A DNA stretch of 32,168 bases from positions 1 to 32,168 of the IMG/VR virus record IMGVR_UViG_3300017776_000084; one strand, given 5' to 3'. The position numbers were made by a program, and so were the translations under genes. The stretch is from a virus. Position 1 is the first letter of the stretch, and the number at the start of each line of letters is the position of its first letter. The notes under the pieces were generated by a model. It was not told where the DNA came from, did no database searches, and saw only the letters and a program-made list of their open reading frames with translations. Shown here one piece after another: positions 1 to 6,926 of the stretch.

Positions 1-1
1 G

Positions 2-196
2 CTTTCCGGCTACGAACACGACATCGCAGCTGTTTGCTCCGTCGAAGAATACGTCAACGGTATTTGTCCTCACTATGAAAACGGTGAGGTCAAAATGATC
101 GAGCGTACCAACATCATGACCGGCAAAAAATACCTCGAGGCGGCAAACACCCCGTCTTGCTCCAGCCCCGCTTCCGAGACCTACTGGTCAATGTAA
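2..196 (+). CDS. C-terminal end of an unknown protein (partial)
   Basis: This is an open frame entering from the left edge and ending at TAA 194-196, giving the last 64 residues. The fragment ends in a Ser/Pro/Thr-rich stretch followed by TYWSM and contains three Cys. I do not recognise the family. Codons are strikingly C-ending (TCC, GGC, TAC, GAC, ATC, ACC), unlike the T-ending and AAA/GAA-rich genes downstream. That suggests a highly expressed, possibly structural, gene or one of different origin. No start is visible in the window. Confidence 0.6.
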   Translation, partial: LSGYEHDIAAVCSVEEYVNGICPHYENGEVKMIERTNIMTGKKYLEAANTPSCSSPASETYWSM

Positions 197-224
197 AAAC
201 CCCCAACCACAAATTCACTACCCT

Positions 225-461
225 ATGAAAACAGTAACAGGACAAGTCAGCATCACCATCTCACCTGAAGATGAAAAACAAATCGCTTTGGAATATCTCT
301 GCAAGGAGTTCGGCTGGAGCGATGATCTCTTTATCCAAGGCGGCATGGTTAAGGAACGAGTACTCAATCACACAACCCACGCATGGGAAGAGGTTAAAAC
401 ACTTCGCGAAGCTGATGAGTTGGATACATCGGTTGACTGGATTCTCAGATCTCTTAAATAG
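225..461 (+). CDS. Small unknown protein, 78 aa
   Basis: The 78-residue acidic protein starts at ATG 225 and ends with TAG 461, 28 bases after the preceding gene. It looks soluble: a beta-type N-terminus (TGQVSITIS) is followed by helical sequence rich in Glu and Leu. No catalytic motif or membrane segment is visible and I do not recognise the family. There is no Shine-Dalgarno-like purine run at proper spacing before the ATG (the upstream bases read TTCACTACCCT). It belongs to a run of four tiny, closely spaced genes of the kind usual in phage early regions. Confidence 0.6.
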   Translation: MKTVTGQVSITISPEDEKQIALEYLCKEFGWSDDLFIQGGMVKERVLNHTTHAWEEVKTLREADELDTSVDWILRSLK

Positions 462-471
462 AATTTGCATT

Positions 472-636
472 ATGAAAAATAAAGAAGAAATCGAACGCGG
501 TTCAGAAGTTCTTATTGACGGAATCGCATGGGCCATTGTTGAGGAGATTGATCCTGACACCGGTTATTACTTTTGCATTGACCGCATTGGAGGAGAACAC
601 GATGTCCAACTCGAAAGACTTGATCCTATCAGATGA
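472..636 (+). CDS. Small unknown protein, 54 aa
   Basis: ATG 472 was chosen because it follows the stop of the previous gene by 10 bases; a longer frame starting at 271 would lie almost wholly inside that gene. The product is a compact, acidic 54-residue protein with alternating hydrophobic stretches (GSEVLIDGIAWAIVEEIDPDTG) compatible with a small SH3-like beta barrel. That fold is a guess from the pattern only. Its stop (TGA 634-636) overlaps the next ATG in an ATGA arrangement, so the two genes are probably translationally coupled. Confidence 0.55.
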   Translation: MKNKEEIERGSEVLIDGIAWAIVEEIDPDTGYYFCIDRIGGEHDVQLERLDPIR

Positions 637-785
637 TTAACAGCGGTTGGCTTATTGTAATAACTGGAACAATCTACACCATTGTTAGTGTGGATCAGTT
701 TTGGAGACACAACGTACCAATGGGCATTACCTATGCCGCGTATGCACTTAGCAATGTAGGCCTTTGGATGGCCGTGACAAAATAA
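633..785 (+). CDS. Small membrane protein, 50 aa
   Basis: ATG 633 overlaps the stop of the upstream gene (ATGA) and the frame ends at TAA 783-785. The 50-residue product has two hydrophobic stretches, about residues 5-20 (GWLIVITGTIYTIVSV) and 30-48 (MGITYAAYALSNVGLWMAV), separated by a short charged turn (DQFWRH). It should be a two-pass hairpin in the inner membrane. No family is recognised. The coupled start and membrane topology make it a plausible real gene despite its size. Confidence 0.5.
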   Translation: MINSGWLIVITGTIYTIVSVDQFWRHNVPMGITYAAYALSNVGLWMAVTK

Positions 786-786
786 T

Positions 787-936
787 ATGAACGAAGGCGA
801 TAGAGAATTAGAGCACTGGGAAATTTGTTTAAGTCAGATAGACAGACAAATCATGAACTTGATTGAAGAAGGATACGCTATTGAGGACGTAAGACGATCC
901 TTAAGTTGGCTTTTACACGAGCTTTGTTGCGAATAA
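787..936 (+). CDS. Small unknown protein, 49 aa
   Basis: ATG 787 lies one base after the previous stop and the frame ends at TAA 934-936. The 49-residue product is highly charged and predicted helical (for example HWEICLSQIDRQIMNLIEEG), and ends in LCCE. Spacing and direction fit the run of small genes here. Nothing in it points to a function. A host-type promoter begins six bases downstream and drives the next gene, so this is the last gene of the upstream unit. Confidence 0.45.
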   Translation: MNEGDRELEHWEICLSQIDRQIMNLIEEGYAIEDVRRSLSWLLHELCCE

Positions 937-941
937 TTGTA

Positions 942-970
942 TTTACATTTTATCGCATTTTTGATATAAT
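942..970 (+). promoter_or_regulatory. Host-type (sigma70-like) promoter for the dCMP hydroxymethylase gene
   Basis: The -35 box TTTACA is at 942-947 and the -10 box TATAAT at 965-970, with exactly 17 bases between. The predicted start of transcription, seven bases after the -10 box, is base 977, the A of the ATG. The transcript would therefore be leaderless. Confidence 0.8.
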
Positions 971-976
971 AGATTT

Positions 977-1642
977 ATGCAAACAATAAAAGACATACGT
1001 TCTTACTTCATTTCTGCACTTGAGAATGAAGAATACGTAGAAGATAAAACCGGCGTCAAAACACTTGACCTTGTTGGTGCGAGCTTTCTCGCTGATGCTC
1101 CTGCAATCTTCGGCACACCTAATGAAGAATACATCTCTCGTGAAATTGCTTGGTATGAAAGCCAAAGCTTAAACGTTAAAGATATCCCTGGTGAAACTCC
1201 AGCCATCTGGAAAAGCATTTCATCTGATAGTGGTATGATCAACTCAAACTACGGATATCTAATCAGCAGCGATGAAAACTTCAATCAATACCAAAGCGTT
1301 TTAACACAACTGCTTGTTGATCGACAAACACGCCGAGCGGTAATGATTTACCAACGGCCGACAATGCACGAAGACTTTTCGGTTGACGGCATGTCTGATT
1401 TTATCTGCACCAACGCAGTTCAATATCTTATTCGAGGAAACCAAGTAAACGCAGTTGTTCAAATGCGAAGCAATGATGTTATCTTTGGTTATCGTAATGA
1501 CTATGCTTGGCAGCTACACGTTCTGCAAAATCTTGTTGCCGATATTAACCGTCTTGCCACTGCTGATTACAGCGTAGGCGATATTACTTGGCAAGTTGGT
1601 TCACTTCACGTATACGAACGCCACTTCAAGTTCGTAAAATAA
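977..1642 (+). CDS. 42: dCMP hydroxymethylase (T4 gene 42 type)
   Basis: This enzyme converts dCMP to 5-hydroxymethyl-dCMP using methylene-tetrahydrofolate, the first step in replacing cytosine by hydroxymethylcytosine in phage DNA. The 221-residue protein has the thymidylate-synthase fold and closely resembles T4 gp42 as I recall it: DKTGVKTLDLVGASF near residue 23, VKDIPGETPAIW near 67, NSNYG near 89 and SLHVYERHF near the end. The catalytic Cys is C144 in DFICTNAVQYLIR. In MRSNDVIFGYRNDYAWQ, Asp175 stands where thymidylate synthases have the Asn that selects uracil. Asp here is the known signature of dCMP specificity. T4 gp42 is about 25 residues longer at the C-terminus. No Shine-Dalgarno is present; the start is set by the promoter ending six bases upstream. 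The gene heads a nucleotide and DNA modification block. Confidence 0.93.
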   Translation: MQTIKDIRSYFISALENEEYVEDKTGVKTLDLVGASFLADAPAIFGTPNEEYISREIAWYESQSLNVKDIPGETPAIWKSISSDSGMINSNYGYLISSDENFNQYQSVLTQLLVDRQTRRAVMIYQRPTMHEDFSVDGMSDFICTNAVQYLIRGNQVNAVVQMRSNDVIFGYRNDYAWQLHVLQNLVADINRLATADYSVGDITWQVGSLHVYERHFKFVK

Positions 1643-1645
1643 GTA

Positions 1646-1674
1646 TTTACATTCACCCTGATATAGTGTATAAT
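1646..1674 (+). promoter_or_regulatory. Host-type promoter for the DUF1599-like gene
   Basis: TTTACA is at 1646-1651, a 17-base spacer follows, and TATAAT is at 1669-1674. The predicted transcription start (about 1681) falls on the ATG at 1680, so this is another leaderless arrangement. It overlaps nothing coding; gene 42 ends at 1642. Confidence 0.8.
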
Positions 1675-1679
1675 AGAAT

Positions 1680-2036
1680 ATGAATAACGATAAAGAAAGC
1701 CTTCGCGTTTTAAAAGAATGCGCTGAGCTCCAACTCAAAAAGTCAAACGACTATCAAAATCCCAAGTCAAGAATTCGTCAATCCGATTACTACCCAAGCG
1801 GAGTAAAGACAATCCTTGAAATCATTTACGCCAAAGTGCTGCGTGCTCAAAGCGTTGTTGAAGCAATGGAACTCGATCCTACTTACGAGCCAAACTTTGA
1901 GTCGGTTGAAGATTCATTTAAAGACATGATTAATTATGCAAGCTTTGCGGTATCTTTTATCCGAGGTAGTGTTGATGGCCAGTGCCCAGACCGTGACTTT
2001 TTAAATCGCGTCAAGCCTTCAGATACAGAGGACTAA
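1680..2036 (+). CDS. DUF1599 / nucleotide-modification-associated domain 1-like protein
   Basis: The 118-residue all-helical protein has the pattern of the DUF1599 (Nmad1) family: KKSNDYQNP near residues 20-28, a central IYAKVLRAQSVVE, and ESVEDSFKDMINYASF near the C-terminus with paired acidic residues. The family has been linked by gene context to modified-nucleotide pathways; its reaction is not settled to my knowledge. The E/D pattern on helices recalls the all-alpha NTP pyrophosphatases (MazG, T4 gp56 dCTPase). It sits between dCMP hydroxymethylase and dCMP deaminase. I infer that it may remove or sanitise unmodified dCTP, or otherwise handle modified nucleotides, and could stand in for T4 gp56. 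It has its own promoter. Confidence 0.65.
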   Translation: MNNDKESLRVLKECAELQLKKSNDYQNPKSRIRQSDYYPSGVKTILEIIYAKVLRAQSVVEAMELDPTYEPNFESVEDSFKDMINYASFAVSFIRGSVDGQCPDRDFLNRVKPSDTED

Positions 2037-2039
2037 GTT

Positions 2040-2483
2040 ATGTTTACAGATTGGAACGCTAGGTACATATCTTTAGCTAAAGAAATTGCTTCTTGGTCGA
2101 AAGATCCTTCAACACAATGCGGTGCTGTTATTGTTGGAGAAAGCGGTCAGGTTCTTGCACAAGGATACAACGGATTCCCACGCGGACTCAGCGACTTGGA
2201 TGAGCTTTATGCTGACCGTGAAATGAAATACAAAAGGATTTCACACGCAGAGATGAATGCTATTTACAACGCATCTCGTACCGGTGTTTCACTTTATGGA
2301 TCAACTATCTATGTTTACGGATTACCTATTTGCCACGAATGCGCCAAGGCCATTATTCAAGTTGGAATTAAAGGGGTGGTGATGAGCAATGAAACAAAGG
2401 ATAACCGTTGGAATGAGTCGTGTTCATTGGCCGAAAGGTTCTTCCTTGAAGCTGGTGTTAAAACCACATATATAGATCAATGA
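2040..2483 (+). CDS. cd: dCMP deaminase
   Basis: The enzyme deaminates dCMP to dUMP, feeding dTMP synthesis and lowering the unmodified cytosine nucleotide pool. The 147-residue protein shows the zinc-dependent deaminase signature: H69-A-E71 in SHAEMNAIYNASR (zinc ligand and catalytic Glu) and P96-I-C98-H-E-C101 (two zinc Cys). KDPSTQCGAVIV and QGYNGFPRG near the N-terminus are typical of ComEB/dCMP deaminases. A GAGG lies about eight bases before ATG 2040, one of the few plausible Shine-Dalgarno sites here. The stop overlaps the next ATG (ATGA at 2480). The position beside dCMP hydroxymethylase fits a shared role in dCMP use. Confidence 0.92.
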   Translation: MFTDWNARYISLAKEIASWSKDPSTQCGAVIVGESGQVLAQGYNGFPRGLSDLDELYADREMKYKRISHAEMNAIYNASRTGVSLYGSTIYVYGLPICHECAKAIIQVGIKGVVMSNETKDNRWNESCSLAERFFLEAGVKTTYIDQ

Positions 2484-3760
2484 AAATTGGTATCGGAAAA
2501 ATTGGAAGGTCAGTATTGTTTAACAGCGAAAGCTGGGGAGCAGTAGGTGGAGATAATGAAGCTCCAATCTTGTATGAAAACCTTATTCGTAATAATCCTC
2601 AGCACACTTTTATTATGCTGGGTCAAAGTGATTATTCTCGATTGCCTCTTGCAGATAAAGAACGCATAAACGAACATCGTAACTTTATTGACGTATGGAC
2701 TGGACTCGGGAAATGGAAGACGGACGTTTTTATGGCAAGGGATGGCGTGGTTCGCCCTGACGGTAACCAAGCATTTATGGAGGAATTTATTCTTACCAAC
2801 CCTGACTTAAAAGTTGATGCTGCTATCATGTTGCAGGGGTTGGTCGCAACTTCTAATGTTACAGGATGGGCTAGGCAGAGAAAGAATCGATCTCAGCTTG
2901 CGACTCCTCTTGATGCTCAGAAGTTGTATGCAGGTCCAGTCATTCACTATTTAAATACCTATAAAGACCTTCCGTGGATTATGGTTTTAAATGATCCTCG
3001 TCTTTACCCTGGGAAGATGCGTGACTTGATGAATCCGCCTAAAAAGATTTATTCGCAATACAATCAGATTTGTGAACACACCGCTCCAGAAGAATACGAC
3101 TCGGTAAAGGACATCACAACAAAGATTCCCCAAGAGTATAAAGCAATGGAAACAATATTCCTTATTGGTAAAAGGCGAGGAGAAGCTATAGTGCAACAGG
3201 AAGGTTCTCTTGATTCGTTTTTCTCTGATGCGCCTGAAGAGGTAGAAGATAACGTAAAGGATATTAACTTTATGGTTGTGTGTAATGAAGGATTACCAAA
3301 GTCCCGTTATCCTGATTTAAAAAAGTATATACTTGACCACGTAAAGGATGTTGATATCTATGGTAAGTGGAATCCCGATACCGTTGGAGACGATAGCAGA
3401 TTTAAAGGACCTAAGAAGTTTAACGAATTGCAAAGTATGCTTCCTCGAGTTAAGTATACCTTTTGTATTCCGATCAAAAAGGGATGGGTTACAGCTAAGT
3501 TTTGGGAGATGGCCCATTATGGAATAATCCCATTCTTGCATCCAACTTACGATGAGCAAAAGCACTTAAATGTTCCTGCCTTTCTTCGTGTAACAGATTC
3601 AAAAGATCTTTTTGATAAGATTGAGTTTCTTGAAGAAAACCCAGATGCATACAATCAATTAAAGGACGCTATTGATAAAGCTCTTAAAGATGAGTACTAT
3701 GACGGTACATACATGAATACAGCTCTGCTTAAAGGCCTTAAAGAAATTGCAATCAAGTAA
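2480..3760 (+). CDS. GT-B-like glycosyltransferase, candidate hydroxymethylcytosine DNA glycosyltransferase
   Basis: The 426-residue protein has an N-terminal Rossmann-like start (KIGIGKIGRSVLF) with a GGDNEAP loop. Its C-terminal half resembles the nucleotide-sugar side of GT-B enzymes: VDIYGKWNPD near 291, then GWVTAKFWEMAHYGIIPFL at 335-353 and a trailing helix (SKDLFDKIEFLEENPDAY). The KFWEMAHYGIIPF pattern matches the conserved acidic and Gly region that holds the sugar nucleotide. It overlaps the dCMP deaminase stop and precedes a phosphatase and a sugar-nucleotide-type nucleotidyltransferase. By analogy with T4 and RB69 it probably adds a sugar to hydroxymethylcytosine in DNA. This is inference: it could instead act on a surface glycan, and the donor sugar cannot be read from the sequence. 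Confidence 0.65.
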   Translation: MKIGIGKIGRSVLFNSESWGAVGGDNEAPILYENLIRNNPQHTFIMLGQSDYSRLPLADKERINEHRNFIDVWTGLGKWKTDVFMARDGVVRPDGNQAFMEEFILTNPDLKVDAAIMLQGLVATSNVTGWARQRKNRSQLATPLDAQKLYAGPVIHYLNTYKDLPWIMVLNDPRLYPGKMRDLMNPPKKIYSQYNQICEHTAPEEYDSVKDITTKIPQEYKAMETIFLIGKRRGEAIVQQEGSLDSFFSDAPEEVEDNVKDINFMVVCNEGLPKSRYPDLKKYILDHVKDVDIYGKWNPDTVGDDSRFKGPKKFNELQSMLPRVKYTFCIPIKKGWVTAKFWEMAHYGIIPFLHPTYDEQKHLNVPAFLRVTDSKDLFDKIEFLEENPDAYNQLKDAIDKALKDEYYDGTYMNTALLKGLKEIAIK

Positions 3761-3764
3761 TATA

Positions 3765-4133
3765 ATGAAAGAAAAATCAATCGTTTTTGATATTGACGAC
3801 ACAATCTGTTTTCCTGATCATTCTAAAAAAGATAGCTATGAAAAGTATGGGTTAGCCAAACCCAACCTTCCTCTTATTGAAAAGATGCAGCAGATGGCTG
3901 ATGATGGTTGGTACATTACTCTTTCTTCTGCTAGAAGAATGCTAACGCATAACGGAGATGTTGAAAAGATCATTGCAGATATTGGCATTATAACTACTTC
4001 TTGGTTATCTCGTCATGACGTTCCTTATAATGAAATTCATTTTGGTAAACCTTATGCTAGTACATATTATGTTGATGATAAGTCAATGACGCTTGACCAA
4101 TTTAAAGATTGGAATTACAATGAAGAAGATTAA
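3765..4133 (+). CDS. HAD-superfamily phosphatase
   Basis: ATG 3765, four bases after the previous stop, is preferred over an upstream in-frame start at 3747 that would overlap. The 122-residue protein shows HAD motif I (D9-I-D11-D12-T13), a motif II-like TLSSARR with the Ser/Thr nucleophile-side residue, and motif III/IV-like sequence ending in YYVDDKSM. There is no cap domain, as in the small capsule-type HAD phosphatases often found beside sugar nucleotidyltransferases. It likely dephosphorylates a sugar or polyol phosphate in the pathway that makes the donor for the glycosyltransferase. The substrate is unknown. It overlaps the next gene by 14 bases. Confidence 0.75.
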   Translation: MKEKSIVFDIDDTICFPDHSKKDSYEKYGLAKPNLPLIEKMQQMADDGWYITLSSARRMLTHNGDVEKIIADIGIITTSWLSRHDVPYNEIHFGKPYASTYYVDDKSMTLDQFKDWNYNEED

Positions 4134-5622
4134 TCTTATTATCCCTGCGGCGGGGGAGGCAACTCGCTTAAAGCCACTTTCAAACAACATGTCTAAAATC
4201 ATGGTAAGGGTTAACGGTAAACCCTGCCTTGATTACATTATAGAGCATGCAAGAAAGCACGCAGATATTCAAGAGGTTGTTATTGTTGACGGTAAGTTTG
4301 ATGATGTTCGCGAGTATTGCTCTAAGAAATATCCAGACATTAAGTTCGTAAAGCAAAAGACTCTTAACGGTCCCCGCCCTGCCATTGCTCTTGGCTTTGG
4401 TGAAATTGAAGTTTCCCGACCCACAGTTGTATGGCTGGGTGATGCAATCATCTTAACCGAAAACATGCCTCTTGGTTCAGACTTTCTGTTATGCAAACAG
4501 GTTGATAACCATTCTTCTTGGTGCATGTGGAACGGTAGTGATTATTTTGATAAGCCTGATAAAAACATTGAAAAGGCAATGGCATTGGTTGGTTTGTATT
4601 CCTTTAAGAATGGTAAATTGGCCGCTCAAGCATTTGACGAGTCGGATGACTATGATATCTCTAACGCTCTTAAAGGATACGAAAAACTTAGTAACGATTT
4701 TGTATTTGCAAATCATCAAACTTCTGAGTGGTATGACATTGGTACTCTAAGTGTTTATCACGAAACTTGTGCTAAGCTTCTTAAACTTAAAAGTCGTGCG
4801 TTTAATAACATTGCGTTTAACGATGATCTAGGTACCGTTACCAAGACTCCTGATTATAAATCCAATCATAGTGTAGAAACTTTAAATGCTGAGCGGTTGT
4901 GGTACAACTCAATCACGCCAGAGCAAAGCATGTTTGTTCCTAGAATCCTTCCGCATAAAACGGATTTAATCATGTCATATGAATCTGGTTCACTGCTTTC
5001 AGATCTTATGCAATATGAAAATCTTTCAGAAGCCAACTGGTCTTTTATTATGGACAAGTTGTTTAGGATTAAGTTTAATTACTTTTCCTCTCCTATTTCT
5101 GAAGATAAAGATACAACTGATCGCTTTCAAAATCTTTCTAAAAACATTTGGATTAAAAAGGCTGAAGACCGTCTTGCTGATGTGGCGCTTAAACCTAAAG
5201 AAGTAACCACACTAATGAATATAGCATCTACCATTCAGGATAGCGTTACTGGTGTAGCGGTTCATCATGGTGATTTTCATTTTGGTAATATACTTTACAA
5301 TCATTACACAAATCAGTTTAAATTCATTGATCCAAGAGGTAATTACGGCGGAGAAATTGGTTGCATTGGAGATAGCCTTTATGACTGGTGTAAGCTCGCC
5401 CATGATGTTTACTATGGATACAGTGCTATTGTTTCCAACACCTCTCAAAACGAAACTGTAAAGAAGGTGTTTATTGAAAAGCTTTGTGAGTATAAGTTGC
5501 CCGTTGAATTAATTCTAAACGGCGGCATTCTTTTACTTGCAACGTGCATTCCTTTGCATTACGATGATCCTGAAAGACAGTGGAGAATGTTAAGAATTGT
5601 TAAAAATCAGTTGAATAATTAA
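4120..5622 (+). CDS. Nucleotidyltransferase-kinase fusion (NTP-transferase domain plus APH/choline-kinase-like domain)
   Basis: ATG 4120 (MKKINLIIPA) places the nucleotidyltransferase strand at the N-terminus; an ATG 27 bases upstream would add a non-family extension. Residues 1 to about 220 form a sugar-phosphate or choline-phosphate nucleotidylyltransferase: AAGEATRLKPLS at 10-21 (GxGxRL loop), KPCLDYIIEHA, and WLGDAI at 105-110 with the metal-binding Asp. Residues 260-500 are an aminoglycoside-phosphotransferase/choline-kinase-type domain: HHGDFHFGN at 382-390 (Brenner motif with D385 and N390) and FIDPRG at 402-407 (metal Asp404). One protein could thus phosphorylate a small alcohol or sugar and activate it as an NDP (or CDP) derivative. 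Similar fusions occur in capsule loci and LicC/LicA-type systems. The context suggests donor supply for the glycosyltransferase. The substrate cannot be told. Confidence 0.75.
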   Translation: MKKINLIIPAAGEATRLKPLSNNMSKIMVRVNGKPCLDYIIEHARKHADIQEVVIVDGKFDDVREYCSKKYPDIKFVKQKTLNGPRPAIALGFGEIEVSRPTVVWLGDAIILTENMPLGSDFLLCKQVDNHSSWCMWNGSDYFDKPDKNIEKAMALVGLYSFKNGKLAAQAFDESDDYDISNALKGYEKLSNDFVFANHQTSEWYDIGTLSVYHETCAKLLKLKSRAFNNIAFNDDLGTVTKTPDYKSNHSVETLNAERLWYNSITPEQSMFVPRILPHKTDLIMSYESGSLLSDLMQYENLSEANWSFIMDKLFRIKFNYFSSPISEDKDTTDRFQNLSKNIWIKKAEDRLADVALKPKEVTTLMNIASTIQDSVTGVAVHHGDFHFGNILYNHYTNQFKFIDPRGNYGGEIGCIGDSLYDWCKLAHDVYYGYSAIVSNTSQNETVKKVFIEKLCEYKLPVELILNGGILLLATCIPLHYDDPERQWRMLRIVKNQLNN

Positions 5623-5633
5623 ATCAGATAACT

Positions 5634-6884
5634 ATGAAAAGTAAAACTACATACGGAACTATAGTTCCTTTAATTGGTGGAGAAAGCATTGGTGTAATGA
5701 ATGCGCTGGATGGTCAACTGCCTGAATGGGTTCTGTCCTATAAGCCTTTTACCGCAAATGATGAACACTTTGTTGATTACATTCGAGGTAAAGGATACAC
5801 TGGCGAGTATACCTATTTAGATGAAGAAGGTAAAGAAGATTATGTTCCTGAAAAGGTTGACGTTGTTAATACAGTTTGCCCTTGTGCTGGTCTTTCAAGC
5901 TTAAATGTAAACAGCAGTGTTGATGCTGGGGCGAACGACTGGATGTACTTAACAGCAAACTACGTTCTTGGAAAGGTCAAGCCTCGAGTATTCTGGGGTG
6001 AGAATGCGCCTCGCTTATTCACAAAAAAAGGAGCTCCTGTTGCTGATAAGTTGGCCGAGATTGGTAAAGAACATGGCTACAGCCTTAACTTGTATTATAC
6101 CGAAAGTCGTTTACACGGTTTATCGCAAAAGCGCCCTCGCACGTTTTACTTCTTTACCGATTCTAAAACAGCACCAATCTTTCCATGGTATCGCAAGCCT
6201 CAGGAAAGCATTGAGGATATTCTTAGTCAAGATCCAATTAAGGATGACCCAATGAATATCACCGCAAATCAAAATTCCCCTTACGACAATTCATGGCTTC
6301 AATATCAACTTGCTGCTACGGGAACAAAAACAATTGCTGAACTTCAACAGACGTTTACCAAAACCCAGAATCTTATTGTTCACTCGGATGGAGGATATGA
6401 TAAAAGCTTGCTAGATGTAGCTGATTGGATGGAAGCAAACGGCCATGATAAGGTTGGAGGAAGGGCTCGCGCCATGCAAGTAAAACTCGATCAAGGGAAA
6501 GGGTATTGGGCTCACGGTATTACCATTCCTCGGGGAAATGAAATACCATCTTTAATTGGAGCAATGCCTCAAGCGTTGTTAAATCCTTATACTGATAACT
6601 GGATTAGTATTCGTGATTGCCTTCGTATTATGAAGATGCCTGAAGATTTTAATTTGGTCGGTGAAAACTTTCGTTCTAAAGTAAATCATATTTGTCAGAA
6701 CGTTCCTGCTACAACTGCTGAAGATATGATGAAAGGTATTTTACTTTACTTGGAAGGCAACACTGAATTTGCTCCTACTCCACTTGTAAGACAAAACAAT
6801 AAAAAGCAAGATGTTGAAACTGCAGACGGTTGTGAAGTATCAAATACTTTAGAATTAGACGCATTTTTTAATTTACATTCATAG
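5634..6884 (+). CDS. C5-cytosine DNA methyltransferase homologue
   Basis: The 416-residue protein carries the ordered motifs of DNA (cytosine-5) methyltransferases: motif I-like PLIGGESIG at 12-20 (AdoMet site), motif IV VCPCAGLSS with the catalytic Cys84, motif VI ENAP at 123-126 (Glu123 would protonate N3), motif VIII SQKRPR at 164-169, a target-recognition region from about 170 to 320, motif IX-like IRDCLRIMKMPEDF, and motif X-like CQNVPATTAEDM. Known enzymes transfer methyl to C5 of cytosine in DNA. The neighbouring gene 42 would block C5 with a hydroxymethyl group, so the substrate is a puzzle: host DNA, early unmodified DNA, or a repurposed reaction on hydroxymethylcytosine. The uvsX promoter overlaps its last codons. 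Confidence 0.85.
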   Translation: MKSKTTYGTIVPLIGGESIGVMNALDGQLPEWVLSYKPFTANDEHFVDYIRGKGYTGEYTYLDEEGKEDYVPEKVDVVNTVCPCAGLSSLNVNSSVDAGANDWMYLTANYVLGKVKPRVFWGENAPRLFTKKGAPVADKLAEIGKEHGYSLNLYYTESRLHGLSQKRPRTFYFFTDSKTAPIFPWYRKPQESIEDILSQDPIKDDPMNITANQNSPYDNSWLQYQLAATGTKTIAELQQTFTKTQNLIVHSDGGYDKSLLDVADWMEANGHDKVGGRARAMQVKLDQGKGYWAHGITIPRGNEIPSLIGAMPQALLNPYTDNWISIRDCLRIMKMPEDFNLVGENFRSKVNHICQNVPATTAEDMMKGILLYLEGNTEFAPTPLVRQNNKKQDVETADGCEVSNTLELDAFFNLHS

Positions 6885-6900
6885 GAATATAGTTTATAAT
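6872..6900 (+). promoter_or_regulatory. Host-type promoter for uvsX
   Basis: TTTACA is at 6872-6877 and TATAAT at 6895-6900, with a 17-base spacer. The -35 box lies inside the last codons of the methyltransferase gene. Predicted start is about 6907, leaving a 20-base A-rich leader without a Shine-Dalgarno before ATG 6927. Confidence 0.78.
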
Positions 6901-6926
6901 ATAAAAGAACAAATACAACAAAACAT

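Noticed and set aside
2480-5622. The glycosyltransferase set as a lipopolysaccharide-modifying island
   Set aside because: Not excluded, but overlap with the dCMP enzymes and position inside the hydroxymethyl-dC block make DNA modification the better reading.
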